This document shows positions 62,689 through 64,000 of a DNA stretch of 64,000 bases, piece by piece (the stretch's first letter is position 1; every line of letters begins with the position of its first letter). The DNA is from Pseudomonas sp. UYIF39. Its GTDB lineage: Bacteria; Pseudomonadota; Gammaproteobacteria; Pseudomonadales; Pseudomonadaceae. The DNA lies in contig NZ_JALBYU010000003.1 in the NCBI RefSeq assembly GCF_029963765.1, positions 248,001 to 312,000 on the forward strand. The letters run 5' to 3'. The notes beneath the pieces are model-generated. The model had not been told where the DNA came from, searched no databases, and saw only the letters and a list, made by a program, of their open reading frames with translations. The translations under genes and the position numbers were made by a program.

Positions 62689-64000
62689 TCAGCTGTTCTT
62701 CTGCTGAGCGGTCATTGCTTCGAACATCGAGGTGATGTTGCTGGCGGTGGCTTTCAGCTTGCCAACCAAGGTATCCATGTCGTTGTATTTTTTGGTCAGT
62801 ACCGCGGTCAGAGTCTCGATACGACGATCCAGGGCTTCCTGGTCATTGGTCAACTTGGTCTTGGCTTTATTCAGACTGGTCGTACGCTGATCCAGAATAC
62901 CGCCAGTATCTGCAAACGGTGCGACAGCCTTTGTCATCCGCTCCAGCAGGCCGTTATCACCCGTGAACAACTCCTGAACTTCCCCGCCCAGTTTTTTGTC
63001 ATTCATCGCAGCAGTGAACTTGGTGCTGTCAAAATCGAGCGCACCGGTCTTCTGATTGGTGGTAATACCCAACTGCGCGAGCACGGTGAGCTTGTCACCT
63101 GAACCAGTTTCCGACAGAGGCGAGCGAATAGCCGCCAGGATCGAACGCGGCAGCGCATCACCGGTCAATGCTGCCGGGACGGTCAGCTTGCCATCATCAT
63201 CGAGCGAAGGCTTGGTCAGCGCGGTGACGCTCTTGGCGATAGCGTTGTAGGCATCGACAAACTTTTGGATCGACGCCTTCAGGCCATCGGTGTTCGTCGC
63301 CACGGTAACAGTCGAGGTTCCTACAGCCACGAGGCTAAACGTCAGGCCGGAAACAGCTTTGTCGACCGCGTTGGTCTTGCTGGTCAACGCCATGCCATCG
63401 ACGGTGAAATTGGCATCGAGAGCCACTGCACCTATAGCCCCAGCGGACGTGGCGGTCATTGGAGAGCCTGAGGTGCCGACGACGTTAGTTCCATCGATTT
63501 CAAGCCCGGCAATACCACTGACGGAAATATCAGAGCCCGCGCCGGTGTTACTGGAGCCCAGCACAAGGCGCGAACCAAAGGAGTCAGTGACGATGTTGGC
63601 ACTGACACCAGCCAACTTGAGCGAGCTGTCGGCGTTGATCGAGTCGCGAACCGACTGCAATGTCGCTCCGGCGGCCACATTGACGTTGAAATTCTTGCCA
63701 CTCTGGCTGATGGTGAGCGTGCCCGTGGGAATAGCGCTGCTCGTACCACCGGCAAACGCAGCACTGGCCACTTTGGACGACGTGGCCAGGTTACCGACGT
63801 TGATGACGTAGTTGCCGCCCACGGCTGAGTTGCTAGCGGTGGCCGTAACAATTTTCACATCAGAGGAAGTCGCAGCAAACCCGGGAAACTGCGGGTTGGT
63901 TTTACTGCCCAAATCAGTCATGGATTTGGTAAACGCAGCCATCAAGGACTTCAAGGTCCCGATACCGGAGATGCTTGCGGTGTTGGTCGCAGTCCCACGG
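62689..64000 (-). CDS. fliD: flagellar filament cap protein FliD, partial at the right edge
   Basis: About 437 codons of FliD are visible; the N-terminal end lies beyond 64000. The frame continues upstream of the first internal ATG to the edge (TNTASISGIGTLKSLM), so the ATG at 63954 is not the start. The C-terminal coiled coil (TTSLNKAKTKLTNDQEALDR; LTAVLTKKYNDMDTLVGKLK) and the Ser/Thr/Ala-rich beta domains are typical. It caps the growing filament and can act as an adhesin. The middle part is often highly variable between strains. Confidence 0.95.
   Translation of the reverse strand, partial: RGTATNTASISGIGTLKSLMAAFTKSMTDLGSKTNPQFPGFAATSSDVKIVTATASNSAVGGNYVINVGNLATSSKVASAAFAGGTSSAIPTGTLTISQSGKNFNVNVAAGATLQSVRDSINADSSLKLAGVSANIVTDSFGSRLVLGSSNTGAGSDISVSGIAGLEIDGTNVVGTSGSPMTATSAGAIGAVALDANFTVDGMALTSKTNAVDKAVSGLTFSLVAVGTSTVTVATNTDGLKASIQKFVDAYNAIAKSVTALTKPSLDDDGKLTVPAALTGDALPRSILAAIRSPLSETGSGDKLTVLAQLGITTNQKTGALDFDSTKFTAAMNDKKLGGEVQELFTGDNGLLERMTKAVAPFADTGGILDQRTTSLNKAKTKLTNDQEALDRRIETLTAVLTKKYNDMDTLVGKLKATASNITSMFEAMTAQQKNS

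Overview
The window looks like the chromosome of a Pseudomonas of the P. fluorescens complex. The evidence is high GC, the polar flagellum gene order with FlhF, FleN, FleQ, FleS and FleR, a second MotCD stator, the System I cytochrome c operon beside the chemotaxis genes, and many paired REP palindromes of the kind scattered through fluorescent pseudomonads. The species is not resolved.

Positions 1-6994 hold a glyoxylate-to-pyruvate route. A partial glcG-like gene diverges from gcl, hyi, glxR, ttuD and pykF. Together these would condense two glyoxylates to tartronate semialdehyde, reduce this to glycerate, phosphorylate it and end at pyruvate. Two identical 10-bp palindromes in the divergent promoter region are candidate operators. 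Positions 7146-16129 are a loose set of housekeeping and accessory genes: a urea transporter, a potassium channel with a zinc-ribbon tail, a sulfate-binding protein, an MFS exporter, a HicAB toxin-antitoxin pair, an SDR, a LysR regulator, and an antitoxin whose PIN toxin partner has been cut down to a 19-residue stub ending just before a REP pair.

Positions 16144-23090 carry the complete ccmABCDEFGHI operon on the minus strand. A divergent pair follows, a FliK-like protein and a FlhB C-terminal-domain protein (23288-25179).

From 25297 to the right edge, every gene but one is on the minus strand. The cluster runs, in transcription order from the right edge, fliD-fliS-fliT, fleQ, fleSR, fliEFGHIJ, hsbA-hsbR-hptB, fliK, fliLMNOPQR-flhB, flhA-flhF-fleN-fliA, cheY-cheZ-cheA-cheB, motC-motD, parC-like, parP-like, cheW and a DUF2802 gene. 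It encodes the export gate, basal body, C-ring, hook-length control, regulators, chemotaxis core, polar positioning and stators. Sigma-54 type promoters can be read before fleS, fliE, fliK, fliL and, more weakly, flhA.

The most unusual features are a two-gene cargo of unknown function between flhB and flhA, one of which is a free-standing Ig-like repeat protein behind an 18-bp perfect palindrome; four copies of an acidic motif in CheA beside ParC/ParP-like genes; a sigma-28-like site inside the end of cheZ; and the truncated PIN toxin next to a REP pair.
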